NCBI RefSeq assembly: GCF_016107395.1 | Contig: NZ_JAAIKO010000010.1 | Location: 120,959-184,958, forward strand | DNA from: Streptomyces fildesensis | GTDB lineage: Bacteria > Actinomycetota > Actinomycetes > Streptomycetales > Streptomycetaceae | Length of the DNA: 64,000 nucleotides | Direction: 5' to 3' | Shown here: piece after piece, positions 1 through 11,751 of the stretch | Position numbering within the stretch: the first letter of the stretch is position 1 | How the letters are laid out: every line of letters begins with the position of its first letter | Made by a program: the position numbers and the translations under genes | The notes under the pieces: model-generated | What the model was told of the DNA's origin: nothing | Seen by the model: only the letters and a program-made list of their open reading frames with translations | Databases searched by the model: none

Positions 1-3802
<3,802 letters not shown>

Positions 3803-3820
3803 CCGCACCCGCGACGCACG

Positions 3821-3864
3821 ACTGACGAGGGGTCCGGCCGGTGACGGCCGGGCCCCTCGTCAGT
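3821..3864. terminator. Bidirectional terminator hairpin between serC and a convergent gene
   Basis: Arms of about 19 bases (ACTGACGAGGGG... and ...CCCCTCGTCAGT) pair with one G-T wobble around a short loop. It sits right after serC and covers the stop codon of the convergent gene, so it can end both transcripts. No T-run follows, as is usual in Streptomyces. Confidence 0.8.
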
Positions 3865-4888
3865 CGGGACGGCGGCGAAGGATCCGGCGCAGGCCGGTGG
3901 CCGCGACGAAGATCGCGGCGAGCACCGCGAAACCGACGACGGTCACACTGTGGCCGGACGAGCCGTCCTTGGCGGCGTCCGCGGCCGGTCCCTTGCCGCC
4001 CGGCCGGCCCGTGCCGGCGGATCCGGTGGCGTCCGGGGCCACGGAGTCCGGCAGGTCCTCGCCGTTGAGCGGCGCCCGCCAGACCTCGCTGTTCTTCCCC
4101 TCGCTGCCGTACATCAGCGCTCGGCCGTCCGGGGTGAAGGCCACCGACTCGCCCTGCCGCTGCATCGGCACATCGAGGCTGCCGATCTTCGTCGGGGCGT
4201 CGCCGGACCACCGCCAGGCGGTCGCCCAGAAGTAGCCGCGCAGCACCAGCCGGGTGCCGTCGGGCGAGAACGAACCGTCGGTCACCCAGGGCACCTCGGC
4301 GATCTTCCGGAAGACGTTCACCCCCTTCGGGCTGAGCTTCTTCGGGCCCGCGTACAGGGCGCCGCCGTCCTCGTTCTTGCTGGCGATGTAGACCCGGCCG
4401 GTCTTGGGGTGCACCATCAGCGCCTCCGCGTTCCGCGGGCCGCCCTCGTACTGGACCGTGTAGCGGATGACGTCCACCGTCGTGTTCCCCAGCTGCTTGG
4501 GCTCGGCGAACCGGTAGATCCACACATGCGGCCAGGTCCCGCCGAGGTTGTCGCCGATGTCGCCGACGTAGATGTCGCCGTCCGGGCCGATGGAGATCGC
4601 CTCCACGTCACGGGGGTCGATGCCGCGCATCGTGACCCTGGCGACGGTCCTGCCGGTCGCGGAGTCCACCGCGTAGACGTACGGGCCGTCGTCGCTGTCG
4701 TTGTGGGTCCAGTACACGCCCTTGTGGAGGTGGCTGGCGGCCAGTCCGCTGGACTCGGTGATCCGGGGGTCGCTGATGGTGAACGCGACGGCGGGCCCGC
4801 CGTCGGCGACGGCCCCCGGCACCGGTCCGAGAACGGCGAACGCCGCGGCGGCGACTGAGGCGGCGAGGGCGATGCGGGAGCGCGGCAT
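3860..4888 (-). CDS. Secreted, C-terminally membrane-anchored beta-propeller-like protein
   Basis: 342 residues if started at the ATG giving MPRSRIALAAS, which has a GGGG-rich ribosome site just upstream; an ATG eight codons earlier is possible. A signal peptide (arginines then an Ala-rich segment ending GAVADG) is followed by a domain with ITESSGLAAS and YWTHNDSDDGPYVYAVD, typical of Streptomyces WD40/NHL-like extracellular proteins. A Gly/Pro-rich linker leads to one hydrophobic segment (about residues 312-335) and the basic tail RRILRRRPD, so the propeller should face outside the cell. Ligand and function are unknown. It converges on serC. Confidence 0.75.
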   Translation of the reverse strand: MPRSRIALAASVAAAAFAVLGPVPGAVADGGPAVAFTISDPRITESSGLAASHLHKGVYWTHNDSDDGPYVYAVDSATGRTVARVTMRGIDPRDVEAISIGPDGDIYVGDIGDNLGGTWPHVWIYRFAEPKQLGNTTVDVIRYTVQYEGGPRNAEALMVHPKTGRVYIASKNEDGGALYAGPKKLSPKGVNVFRKIAEVPWVTDGSFSPDGTRLVLRGYFWATAWRWSGDAPTKIGSLDVPMQRQGESVAFTPDGRALMYGSEGKNSEVWRAPLNGEDLPDSVAPDATGSAGTGRPGGKGPAADAAKDGSSGHSVTVVGFAVLAAIFVAATGLRRILRRRPD

Positions 4889-4973
4889 GCCCCCAGCCTG
4901 CCATCCCGTCATGTGTCGGGCTTCACGCCGCCGGGCATCGCGGCCGGGGCCGGGTATCCGCGATGATCTCAGC

Positions 4974-5654
4974 GTGCGTTATATGTTCGTCGGCGATTCC
5001 ATGACCATCGGCAGCGCGGGCGACTTCACCTGGCGTTACCGCATGTGGCAGCACCTGTGCTCGCTCGGCGAGCCGTTCACGGTGGTCGGCCCGCGCACCG
5101 CGCTGCACGACAAGGAGCGCGGCGAGCCCGTCTCGCACGCGTACGCCGACCCGGCCTTCCCGGCGGACGCCCGGCGGCATCTGGCCGGCTGGGGTGAGGG
5201 CTGGCTGCACATGGCGCCGCTGATCGGGGACGCGGTGCGCGCGCACCGTCCCGATCTCCTGCTGATCTCGCTCGGTCTGATCGATCTCGGCTTCTACACG
5301 ACCGCCGAGCAGACCGCGGAGAACCTGCGGAGCTTCGTCGGCGAGGCACGGTCCGCCAATCCGCGGATCCGCATGGTGCTGCTGCCGGTGATACCCAACA
5401 TCCGGGCCGACCACGATCTCCCCTTCGCCGAGCAGTGCCGGGACCTCAACGTCCGGATGGCCAAGGCCGTCGCCGATCTGGACACCGGCGCCTCTCCCCT
5501 GCTGCTCGCGTCCCGGCCGGACGGCTACGAGCTGTTCACCGACACCTACGACGGCACGCACCCCGGTCCCTCCGGCGAACACCGCCTCGCGGCCGCGTTC
5601 GCCGACGCGATGCACCAGGCCTGGGGGGTCGGCGGACCGTATGCGGGCCGATAG
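4974..5654 (+). CDS. SGNH/GDSL-family hydrolase
   Basis: 226 residues from a GTG (MRYMFVGDSMTIGSAGDFTWR). The N-terminal GDS motif (nucleophile Ser about residue 9) and the C-terminal DGTHPGPSGEHRLA (catalytic Asp and His) mark an SGNH esterase or lipase fold. There is no signal peptide, so it acts in the cytoplasm as read. GATGAT six bases before the GTG resembles a -10 of a leaderless message, and no Shine-Dalgarno is visible. An ATG further upstream in the same frame would lie inside the divergent gene and is rejected. The substrate is unknown. Confidence 0.8.
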   Translation: MRYMFVGDSMTIGSAGDFTWRYRMWQHLCSLGEPFTVVGPRTALHDKERGEPVSHAYADPAFPADARRHLAGWGEGWLHMAPLIGDAVRAHRPDLLLISLGLIDLGFYTTAEQTAENLRSFVGEARSANPRIRMVLLPVIPNIRADHDLPFAEQCRDLNVRMAKAVADLDTGASPLLLASRPDGYELFTDTYDGTHPGPSGEHRLAAAFADAMHQAWGVGGPYAGR

Positions 5655-5737
5655 GCGCGGCGCCCCCTGACACGCCCGTCCCAGCGGGCGGCCACCCCCT
5701 TGCTTCGAGCGCACTCGAAGAGCTTGGCTTAGGGGTC

Positions 5738-6733
5738 ATGGAGTACACGCAGCTCGGACGCACGGGTCTCAAAGTCAGCCGCCTGGTGCTCGGCACCATG
5801 AACTTCGGTCCCCAGACCGATGAGAACGACAGTCACGCGATCATGGACTCCGCGCTCGGCGCGGGCGTCAACTTCTTCGACACCGCCAATGTGTACGGGT
5901 GGGGCGAGAACAAGGGCCGCACCGAGGAGATCGTCGGGTCCTGGTTCGCCAAGGGAGGCGGGCGCCGCGAGAAGACCGTTCTCGCGACGAAGGTCTACGG
6001 CAACATGGCCGCCGAGGGTGACGCCTGGCCGAACGCCGACCGGCTCTCCGCCCTCAACATCCGCCGTGCCGCCGACGCGAGCCTGAAGCGGCTCGGTACG
6101 GACTACATCGACCTCTACCAGTTCCACCACATCGACCGGAACACGCCCTGGGACGAGATCTGGCAGGCCGTCGACGTCCTCGTGCAGCAGGGCAAGATCC
6201 TGTACGCCGGTTCGTCGAACTTCGCCGGCTGGAACATCGCGCAGGCCAACGAGGCGGCCGCCCGTCGCGGTTCGCTGGGCCTGACCAGCGAACAGTGCCT
6301 GTACAACCTGGCCGAGCGGCGTGCCGAGATGGAGGTCATCCCGGCGGCGCAGGCGTACGGCCTCGGGGTCATCCCGTGGTCGCCGCTGCACGGCGGGCTG
6401 CTCGGCGGGGCGCTCCGCAAGGAGCGCGAGGGCGGCGGCGCGCGCTCGACGTCCGGCCGCAGCGCGGACGCGCTCAAGAGCGCGGCGCAGCGCGACCAGA
6501 TCCAGGCGTACGAGGACCTGTGCGACAAGCACGACCTGGCGCCCGGTGATGTCGGTCTGGCGTGGCTGCTGACCCGGCCCGGGGTGACCGGGCCGATCGT
6601 CGGCCCGCGGACGCAGGCGCAGCTGGACTCGGCGCTCAACGCGGTCGAGCTGAAGCTGTCGGAGGAGTTCCTGTCCGCACTGGACGAGGTCTTCCCCGGC
6701 CCGGGGCCGTCCCCGGAAGCCTTCGCCTGGTAG
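5738..6733 (+). CDS. Aldo/keto reductase, potassium-channel beta-subunit-like
   Basis: 331 residues, ATG start MEYTQLGRTGLKVSR. An NADPH-dependent carbonyl reductase of the TIM-barrel AKR family. The catalytic set is visible: Asp and Tyr in FFDTANVYGWGENKGRTEE (about residues 48-53), Lys in LATKVYG (about 84), and His in YQFHHID (about 130). The C-terminal IVGPRTQAQLDSALNAVEL is the usual cofactor-binding strand. The sequence GGCTTAGGGGTC just before ATG may be a -10 region. The physiological substrate is unknown. It ends in a perfect hairpin terminator overlapping the stop codon. Confidence 0.9.
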   Translation: MEYTQLGRTGLKVSRLVLGTMNFGPQTDENDSHAIMDSALGAGVNFFDTANVYGWGENKGRTEEIVGSWFAKGGGRREKTVLATKVYGNMAAEGDAWPNADRLSALNIRRAADASLKRLGTDYIDLYQFHHIDRNTPWDEIWQAVDVLVQQGKILYAGSSNFAGWNIAQANEAAARRGSLGLTSEQCLYNLAERRAEMEVIPAAQAYGLGVIPWSPLHGGLLGGALRKEREGGGARSTSGRSADALKSAAQRDQIQAYEDLCDKHDLAPGDVGLAWLLTRPGVTGPIVGPRTQAQLDSALNAVELKLSEEFLSALDEVFPGPGPSPEAFAW

Positions 6734-6767
6734 GACCCGGCCAGGCCGGGTCCCGGTGAGAACCGGG
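6733..6767 (+). terminator. Double-hairpin terminator after the aldo/keto reductase
   Basis: GGACCCGGCC and GGCCGGGTCC (6733-6753) form a perfect 10-bp stem around a single base. It is followed at once by CCGGT-gaga-ACCGG. It starts on the last base of the stop codon. Confidence 0.75.
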
Positions 6768-6812
6768 GCCCGGCGGGCGGGGCCGGTGGCCGCGGGCGGG
6801 CGCGACGGCCTC

Positions 6813-6899
6813 TCAGCGCAGCAGTGCGCCCGCGACCACCACGACGAGCATCAGGACGAGGGCGGCGGTCACTACACGGGTTCGGGTCTTGGGGTCCAC
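6813..6899 (-). CDS. 28-residue single-span membrane protein
   Basis: GTG start at 6899, stop TGA at 6813. The peptide reads MDPKTRTRVVTAALV then a run of Leu/Met/Val/Ala to the end (...VVAGALLR). It is one transmembrane helix with a basic N-terminal head (K, R, R), so the N-terminus should face the cytoplasm. It lies 23 bases downstream of thpR on the same strand and probably shares its transcript. I recall similar MDPKTR-type mini-proteins in other streptomycetes. Function is unknown, and it is often missed because of its size. Confidence 0.6.
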   Translation of the reverse strand: MDPKTRTRVVTAALVLMLVVVVAGALLR

Positions 6900-6922
6900 G
6901 TGTCGAGGTTAACCGGCCGGGG

Positions 6923-7468
6923 TCACCGGCCCAGCGGCCAGGTCGCCACCGTCTCGTAGTGGGCGTCCGGCGCCGGGTGGCTGCGCACCAGCGCGAGGGT
7001 GTCCGCGGACCACGGCGTACCCAGGAAACCGTCGAGCGCGGCGGCGTACGGGCCGAGGGCCACGCCGCCGCGGCTGCGGGCCAGCGTGAGGTGCGGGGTG
7101 TACGCGTGCTCCTGCGCCGGATCGACGCCGGCCTGCCGGGCGGCGCTCTGGACGGAGTCCGCCAGTTCCGCGAGCCGGCCGGTGTCGCCCGCGGCGCCCG
7201 CCCACAGCGCCCGCTCGCCGAACCGGCCGCCGCCGGACAGCTGCAGTTCGCAGGGCGCGTACCGCCGCGCGACGGCGGCGAGGCCGTCCCGCAGCGCGGG
7301 GAGCGTCCCGTCGGCGACCTCGCCGAGGAAGGCGAGCGTGAAGTGCCATCCGGCGCGTTCGGTCCAGCGCAGCCGGCCGGCTCCGGGGAGCCGGTGGAGC
7401 GGGGAGACGGCCAGATCGAGTTCGTCCGCCACCCCGGAGGGCGGCAGGACCGCGGCGAACAGTCTCAT
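6923..7468 (-). CDS. thpR: RNA 2',3'-cyclic phosphodiesterase (2'-5' RNA ligase family)
   Basis: 181 residues, ATG start MRLFAAVLPPSGVADEL. Two HxTx motifs are present: HFTLAF near residue 42 and HLTLAR near residue 125. These are the paired catalytic histidines of the 2H phosphoesterase fold. Members hydrolyse 2',3'-cyclic phosphate ends of RNA, and the in vivo role in bacteria is unclear. Ten bases separate it from the MFS gene upstream, so MarR regulator, MFS exporter, thpR and the mini-membrane protein look like one leftward operon. Confidence 0.88.
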   Translation of the reverse strand: MRLFAAVLPPSGVADELDLAVSPLHRLPGAGRLRWTERAGWHFTLAFLGEVADGTLPALRDGLAAVARRYAPCELQLSGGGRFGERALWAGAAGDTGRLAELADSVQSAARQAGVDPAQEHAYTPHLTLARSRGGVALGPYAAALDGFLGTPWSADTLALVRSHPAPDAHYETVATWPLGR

Positions 7469-7478
7469 GCCGACGGCC

Positions 7479-8828
7479 TCACGCGGCCGTCACCAGTGGG
7501 GCGGCCGCGCCCTCACGGGGCACGAACTCGATCAGCCGGTGGTCTTTTCCCCGGTGCAGGTCCACCTTGAGCCGCAGCCCGCCGACCCGGGCCAGCACCA
7601 GGCCGACACCGACCGCCGCGAGCGCCGCGACGAGGCCGCCGGACAGGAACCCGACGCGGGCCCCGTAGGTGTCCGTCACCCAGCCGACGACCGGGCCGCC
7701 TATGGGGGTGCCACCGACGAAGACCATCATGTACAGGCTCATGACGCGGCCCCGCATGGCGGGGTCGGAGGCGAGCTGCACCGAGGCGTTGGCCGAGGTG
7801 TTGAACGTCATCCCGAAGACGCCGATCGGCAGCAGCAGGAGCGCGAACATCCAGAAGGACGGCGCCACCGCGGCCACCACCTCCAGCGCCCCGAAGGCGA
7901 ACGCGGCGGCCACCAGCAGCCGCAGCCGGGTCCGTCCGCGGCGGGCCGCGAGCAGCGCGCCGCCGAGCGAGCCCAGCGCGATGATGGTGTTCAGCAGCCC
8001 GTAGGTGCTCGCACCGGAGTGGTAGACGTGGTTGACGAAGCCGGTGAGGATGATCGGGAAGTTGAAGCCGAAGGTCCCGATGAACCCGACCAGCACGATC
8101 GGCCAGATCAGCTCCGGGCGCCCGGCGACGTAGTGCAGGCCCTCCCGCAGCTGGCCCTTGCCGCGCGGCACCCGCTCGACCTTGTGCAGCTCAGCGGTGC
8201 GCATCATCAGCAGGCCGGCGAGCGGGGCGAGGAACGACAGCCCGTTGAGCAGGAATGCCCAGCCGCTGCCGACCGCGGTGATCAGGACACCGGCGACGGC
8301 GGGGCCGATCAGCCGGGCGGCCTGGAAGTTCGCGGAGTTCAGCGAGACCGCGTTGCGGATCTCGCCGGGGCCGACCATCTCGACCACGAAGGTCTGCCGG
8401 GCCGGGTTGTCGACGACGGTCACCATGCCGAGGGCGAAGGCGATGACGTACACGTGCCAGACCTGGACGTGCCCGCTGAGCGTCAGTGCGGCGAGCAGCA
8501 GCCCGAGCCCGCCGAGCGCGGCCTGGGTGCACAGCAGGATCTGCCGCTTGGGGTAACGGTCGGCGATGACACCGCCGAACAGGCCGAAGAGCAGCATCGG
8601 CAGGAACTGCAGCGCGGTGGTGATACCCACCGCGAAAGAAGAACCGGTGATGCTGAGCACCAGCCAGTCCTGGGCGATCCGCGACATCCAGGTGCCGGTG
8701 TTGGACACCACGGCGCCGGTCGCGAAGAGCCGGTAGTTACGAACCTTGAGCGAGCTGAACATGCCGCGCTTCGTGGTCGTATCGGGTTCTTGTCCGGGTG
8801 CGGTGTCTGAGCCGGCTGCCGAACTCAA
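7479..8828 (-). CDS. MFS transporter, EntS/MFS_3-like exporter
   Basis: 449 residues from a TTG start (MSSAAGSDTAPGQEPD). The TTG is chosen because GGGAGG lies about ten bases upstream and no better start follows before the first helix. The family signature FGGVIADRYPKRQILL lies in the first cytoplasmic loop, and about 12 hydrophobic segments follow. Proteins of this subgroup export siderophores or drugs; the substrate here is unknown. It sits downstream of a MarR repressor on the same strand, the usual layout for a ligand-induced efflux pump. The 132-bp gap upstream holds three copies of a 14-bp direct repeat. Confidence 0.85.
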   Translation of the reverse strand: MSSAAGSDTAPGQEPDTTTKRGMFSSLKVRNYRLFATGAVVSNTGTWMSRIAQDWLVLSITGSSFAVGITTALQFLPMLLFGLFGGVIADRYPKRQILLCTQAALGGLGLLLAALTLSGHVQVWHVYVIAFALGMVTVVDNPARQTFVVEMVGPGEIRNAVSLNSANFQAARLIGPAVAGVLITAVGSGWAFLLNGLSFLAPLAGLLMMRTAELHKVERVPRGKGQLREGLHYVAGRPELIWPIVLVGFIGTFGFNFPIILTGFVNHVYHSGASTYGLLNTIIALGSLGGALLAARRGRTRLRLLVAAAFAFGALEVVAAVAPSFWMFALLLLPIGVFGMTFNTSANASVQLASDPAMRGRVMSLYMMVFVGGTPIGGPVVGWVTDTYGARVGFLSGGLVAALAAVGVGLVLARVGGLRLKVDLHRGKDHRLIEFVPREGAAAPLVTAA

Positions 8829-8906
8829 TCTAGGTTCGCCTCCCCTGTGTGGCGTTGCGCTTCACTTCTGGTTGTTCCACGTTCTTCTGCACCCGCCGTC
8901 CGCCGG

Positions 8907-8964
8907 TCGGGTATCACTACATCTCGGGTGTCACTGCTTCTCGGAACGTCTCGGGTGTCACTAC
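8907..8964. repeat. Three 14-bp direct repeats before the MFS exporter gene
   Basis: TCGGGTATCACTAC (8907-8920), TCGGGTGTCACTGC (8924-8937) and TCGGGTGTCACTAC (8951-8964) lie in the gap between the MarR stop codon and the MFS start; the third overlaps the MarR stop. Spacings are 17 and 27 bases. They may be regulator sites or only tandem drift. Confidence 0.5.
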
Positions 8965-9401
8965 AGCTGCGCGAGCTTCTCCAGGACCGGCGCGGCGGCA
9001 CGCAGCACGGCGCGCTCGTCGTCGCTCAGCCCCTCCGTGAGCTGCGCCAGCCACACGTTGCGCTTGCGGCGGCTCTCCTCGAGCATCGCCTCGGCCTGCT
9101 CCGTCTGGCTGACGACCACCTGGCGGCGGTCGTCGGGGTGCGGGTCCCGGCGGACGAGGTCCTTGGCCTCCAGCATCGCGACGATGCGCGTCATGGAGGG
9201 CGGCTGGACGTGCTCCTTGCGGGCCAGCTCCCCGGGTGTGGCGGAGCCGCAGCGGGCGAGGGTACCCAGCACGGACATCTCGGTCGGGCTGAGCGACTCG
9301 TCCACCCGCTGGTGGCGCAGTCGCCGCGACAGTCGCATCACTGCGGAGCGCAGAGAGTTCACTGCGGCGCGGTCGTCCTCGGACAGTTCGGTCACATTCA
9401 T
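8961..9401 (-). CDS. MarR family transcriptional regulator
   Basis: 146 residues, ATG start MNVTELSEDDRAAVNSL. The winged helix spans about residues 40-110: LGTLARCGSATPGELARKE, recognition helix region PSMTRIVAMLEAKDLV, and the wing RRDPHPDDRRQVVV, which carries the family DxRxx signature. It probably represses itself and the downstream MFS exporter and releases DNA on binding a small molecule. A 17-bp imperfect palindrome lies 13 bases upstream of its start. A small divergent ribbon-helix-helix gene starts at 9503. Confidence 0.9.
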   Translation of the reverse strand: MNVTELSEDDRAAVNSLRSAVMRLSRRLRHQRVDESLSPTEMSVLGTLARCGSATPGELARKEHVQPPSMTRIVAMLEAKDLVRRDPHPDDRRQVVVSQTEQAEAMLEESRRKRNVWLAQLTEGLSDDERAVLRAAAPVLEKLAQL

Positions 9402-9413
9402 TAGCGTAGCTCA

Positions 9414-9430
9414 TTACCTAGGCTAAGTAA
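9414..9430. promoter_or_regulatory. Candidate MarR operator palindrome
   Basis: TTACCTAGGCTAAGTAA matches its own reverse complement at 14 of 17 positions. It lies between the divergent MarR and ribbon-helix-helix genes, in an AT-richer patch where the promoter should be. Size and position fit a MarR-dimer site; binding is inferred. Confidence 0.45.
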
Positions 9431-9502
9431 ACCTCACCCATATGAGTGAGTTAGCGCCCGAAAACGACACCTGGAACCACCCCCGGCGGGGACCTTTGGC
9501 AT

Positions 9503-9691
9503 ATGGCATCGAGAGTGCTCAGCCTGCGTATAGACGCCGACCTGCTGGATCGGCTCCGTGACCACGCCGCCAAATGCGGAACGAGCGTCCAGGACTACGT
9601 GGTCCGGACGCTCGTTCGCGACGACTTCGACGAGCGGTTCAAGACCGCCGTCGACGAGACGGAGCGGTTCTACGCCGCTCCGCCGGGGTGA
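9503..9691 (+). CDS. Small ribbon-helix-helix (CopG-like) protein
   Basis: 62 residues, ATG start MASRVLSLRIDADLLDRL. A beta-strand (VLSLRID) followed by two helices (DLLDRLRDHAAK and SVQDYVVRTLVRDDFDERF) is the ribbon-helix-helix pattern of small DNA-binding proteins, including antitoxins. No toxin gene follows; the next gene is on the opposite strand and encodes a permease. A stand-alone regulator is therefore likelier than an antitoxin. GGGGACC about ten bases upstream serves as ribosome site. Confidence 0.65.
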   Translation: MASRVLSLRIDADLLDRLRDHAAKCGTSVQDYVVRTLVRDDFDERFKTAVDETERFYAAPPG

Positions 9692-9697
9692 GTGGCA

Positions 9698-9736
9698 CCC
9701 CGACACCATCCCGACACCACCCCGACAACACCGGGG
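9698..9736. repeat. Short tandem repeat with a small hairpin downstream of two convergent genes
   Basis: Three imperfect copies of CCCGACACCA run through 9699-9730, and CCCCG-acaaca-CCGGGG forms a small stem at 9720-9736. It lies between the ribbon-helix-helix gene and the 3' end of the permease gene and may act as a weak terminator. Confidence 0.35.
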
Positions 9737-9762
9737 CGGTCAGGCCGGGCCCAGGCCGGGCC

Positions 9763-11217
9763 TCAGGTCAGGCCGAGGGCCGGCATCAGGTAGTAGAAGC
9801 CGAAGACCGCCGCGACCACGTACAGGGCCACCGGCACCTCACGGCCGCGCCCCGCGGCCAGCCGCAGCAGGCAGAAGCTGACGAAGCCGATGCCGATGCC
9901 GTTGGTGATGGAGTACGTGAACGGCATCATCACCATCGTCAGGAACGCCGGGACGGCGATCGTGAAGTCGTCCCAGTCGATGTCCCGGACGCTGTTCGCC
10001 AGGATCAGGAAGCCGACCGCGATCAGCGCGGGAGTGGCGGCCTGGGCCGGGACCATCGTGGCGAGCGGGGTGAAGAACAGCGCGAGCACGAACATCAGCC
10101 CGGTGACGATGCTGGCGAGGCCGGTCCTGGCACCCTCGCCGACACCGGCCGTGGACTCCACGAAGCAGGTGTTGGCGGAGCTGGAGGTGGCGCCGCCGAG
10201 GGCGGTGGCGATGCCGTCGACCATCAGCACCTTGTTCATGCCGGGCAGGTCGCCCTTCTCGTCCAGCAGGTGCGCCTCGTCGCTGACGCCGAGGATCGTG
10301 CCCATCGCGTCGAAGAAGCAGGACAGCAGCACGGTGAAGACGAACAGCACCCCGGTCAGTATCCCGACCTCGCCGAAGCCGCCGAAGAGGCTGACGTTGC
10401 CGATGAGTCCGAAGTCCGGGCCGGCCACCGGGTTGCCGGGCCACTCGGGGACGGTCAGCCCCCAGGCCATGCCGGGGATGTCCGCGACCGCGTCGATGAT
10501 CAGGGCCAGCACCGTCATCGCGACGATGCTGATCAGGATCGCGCCCGGCACCCTGCGGATGATCAGGGCCAGCGTGAGCAGCACGCCCAGGATGAAGACC
10601 AGCACCGGCCAGCCGTTGAGGTGGCCGTCCGAGCCCAGCTGCAGCGGGACGGTGGTGTGCGCGGCGTCCGGGATTCGGGTGACGAAGCCCGAGTCGACGA
10701 GGCCGATCAGCATGATGAACAGGCCGATGCCGATCGCGATGCCCTTGCGCAGCCCCAGCGGTACCGCGCTCATCACCCGCTCGCGCAGCCCGGTGGCGAC
10801 CAGCAGCATGATCGCGAAACCGGCCAGGACGACCATGCCCATCGCGTCGGGCCAGCTCATCCTGGGTGCGAGCTGCAGGGCGACGACGGTGTTCACACCG
10901 AGGCCGGCCGCGAGCGCGATCGGCACATTCCCGATGACGCCCATCAGGAGGGTGGTGAAGGCGGCGGTCAGCACGGTGGCGGTGACCAGCTGGCCACCGT
11001 CCAGGTGGTGGCCGTACTTGTCCACGCCGGAACTGAGGATGATCGGGTTCAGCACGATGATGTAGGCCATCGCGAAGAAGGTGGCGAGCCCGCCCCGGAC
11101 CTCGCGGGAGACCGACGATCCCCGCTCGGAGATCCGGAAGAAGCGGTCGAGGCCGTTCTTGGGCGGTGCGGGTGACGGGTTCTTGGCGTCGACCGAGGCG
11201 GTGGCCGAGGGGGACAT
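9763..11217 (-). CDS. NCS2 family purine permease (AzgA/PbuG-like)
   Basis: 484 residues, ATG start with GAGGACC just upstream. The AzgA-type features are present: RFFRISERGSSVSREVRGGLATFFAMAYIIVLNP near the N-terminus, ALAAGLGVNTVVA, and SANTCFVESTAGVGEGARTGL. About 12-14 membrane segments. This subfamily imports hypoxanthine, guanine or adenine with protons. The first 40 residues are cytoplasmic. It is divergent from a DUF2530 gene with 163 bases between starts. I looked for a purine riboswitch in that leader and did not see one. Confidence 0.9.
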   Translation of the reverse strand: MSPSATASVDAKNPSPAPPKNGLDRFFRISERGSSVSREVRGGLATFFAMAYIIVLNPIILSSGVDKYGHHLDGGQLVTATVLTAAFTTLLMGVIGNVPIALAAGLGVNTVVALQLAPRMSWPDAMGMVVLAGFAIMLLVATGLRERVMSAVPLGLRKGIAIGIGLFIMLIGLVDSGFVTRIPDAAHTTVPLQLGSDGHLNGWPVLVFILGVLLTLALIIRRVPGAILISIVAMTVLALIIDAVADIPGMAWGLTVPEWPGNPVAGPDFGLIGNVSLFGGFGEVGILTGVLFVFTVLLSCFFDAMGTILGVSDEAHLLDEKGDLPGMNKVLMVDGIATALGGATSSSANTCFVESTAGVGEGARTGLASIVTGLMFVLALFFTPLATMVPAQAATPALIAVGFLILANSVRDIDWDDFTIAVPAFLTMVMMPFTYSITNGIGIGFVSFCLLRLAAGRGREVPVALYVVAAVFGFYYLMPALGLT

Positions 11218-11380
11218 GTAGGTCCTCTATTTGTGCGTTCGTACGACTGAAACCAGTCACCGGGGGACCGCTTCAGTATGAACAAACGAGTGATCGAGCG
11301 CTATCTCCGCGCGTAGACCCTTGCGGCGACCGGCCGCACCCCACCATGGGGCACCTGCCGGCACCACGTACCCTGACCGC

Positions 11381-11665
11381 ATGAGCAAGTGGAAAGCCAC
11401 GCACGAGACACCCGAGCCGCTGGAAGCGAACGACATCGCGACCGTCCTCGTCGGCACGGTCGTCTGGTTCGTGCTCTTCATCGGGCAGCTCCCCTTCTAC
11501 GGCTGGTACGCCGACCACGGCCACGCCTGGTGGATCTGGACCTGCCTCGCCGGCAGCCTGCTCGGCCTCTTCGGCCTCTGGTACGTCCGGAGGCGCAACG
11601 CGGCCCTGCAGCGGGAAGCCGCACAGCGCGAAGCCCGGCAGGACGGCCGGAACGTCACCCCGTAG
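11381..11665 (+). CDS. DUF2530 membrane protein
   Basis: 94 residues, ATG start MSKWKATHETPEPLEAND. Two hydrophobic segments (about 21-40 and 50-68) flank a short polar loop (YADHGHAWWIW), and the C-terminus is basic and polar. Matches my memory of DUF2530, a small actinobacterial family commonly next to NCS2 permeases. TACCCT lies six bases before the ATG with no Shine-Dalgarno, so it is likely leaderless. Function is unknown. Confidence 0.8.
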   Translation: MSKWKATHETPEPLEANDIATVLVGTVVWFVLFIGQLPFYGWYADHGHAWWIWTCLAGSLLGLFGLWYVRRRNAALQREAAQREARQDGRNVTP

Positions 11666-11751
11666 AACATCACCCCATACCCGTCCGAACGGTCACCCGG
11701 ACCGCTCCGTCCGGCGGGTGAACCGGGCGAACCGCACGTAGCGTCGGTGCC

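Noticed and set aside
9503..9691. An antitoxin of a toxin-antitoxin pair
   Set aside because: The ribbon-helix-helix protein fits an antitoxin, but no toxin-sized gene lies next to it on the same strand.
9574..11175. A long His/Gln/Asp-rich frame opposite the NCS2 permease
   Set aside because: Antisense artefact; the permease strand has membrane segments and family motifs.
11218..11380. A purine riboswitch before the NCS2 permease
   Set aside because: No three-way junction or conserved purine-aptamer loop sequences; only short palindromes such as TCGTACGA are present.
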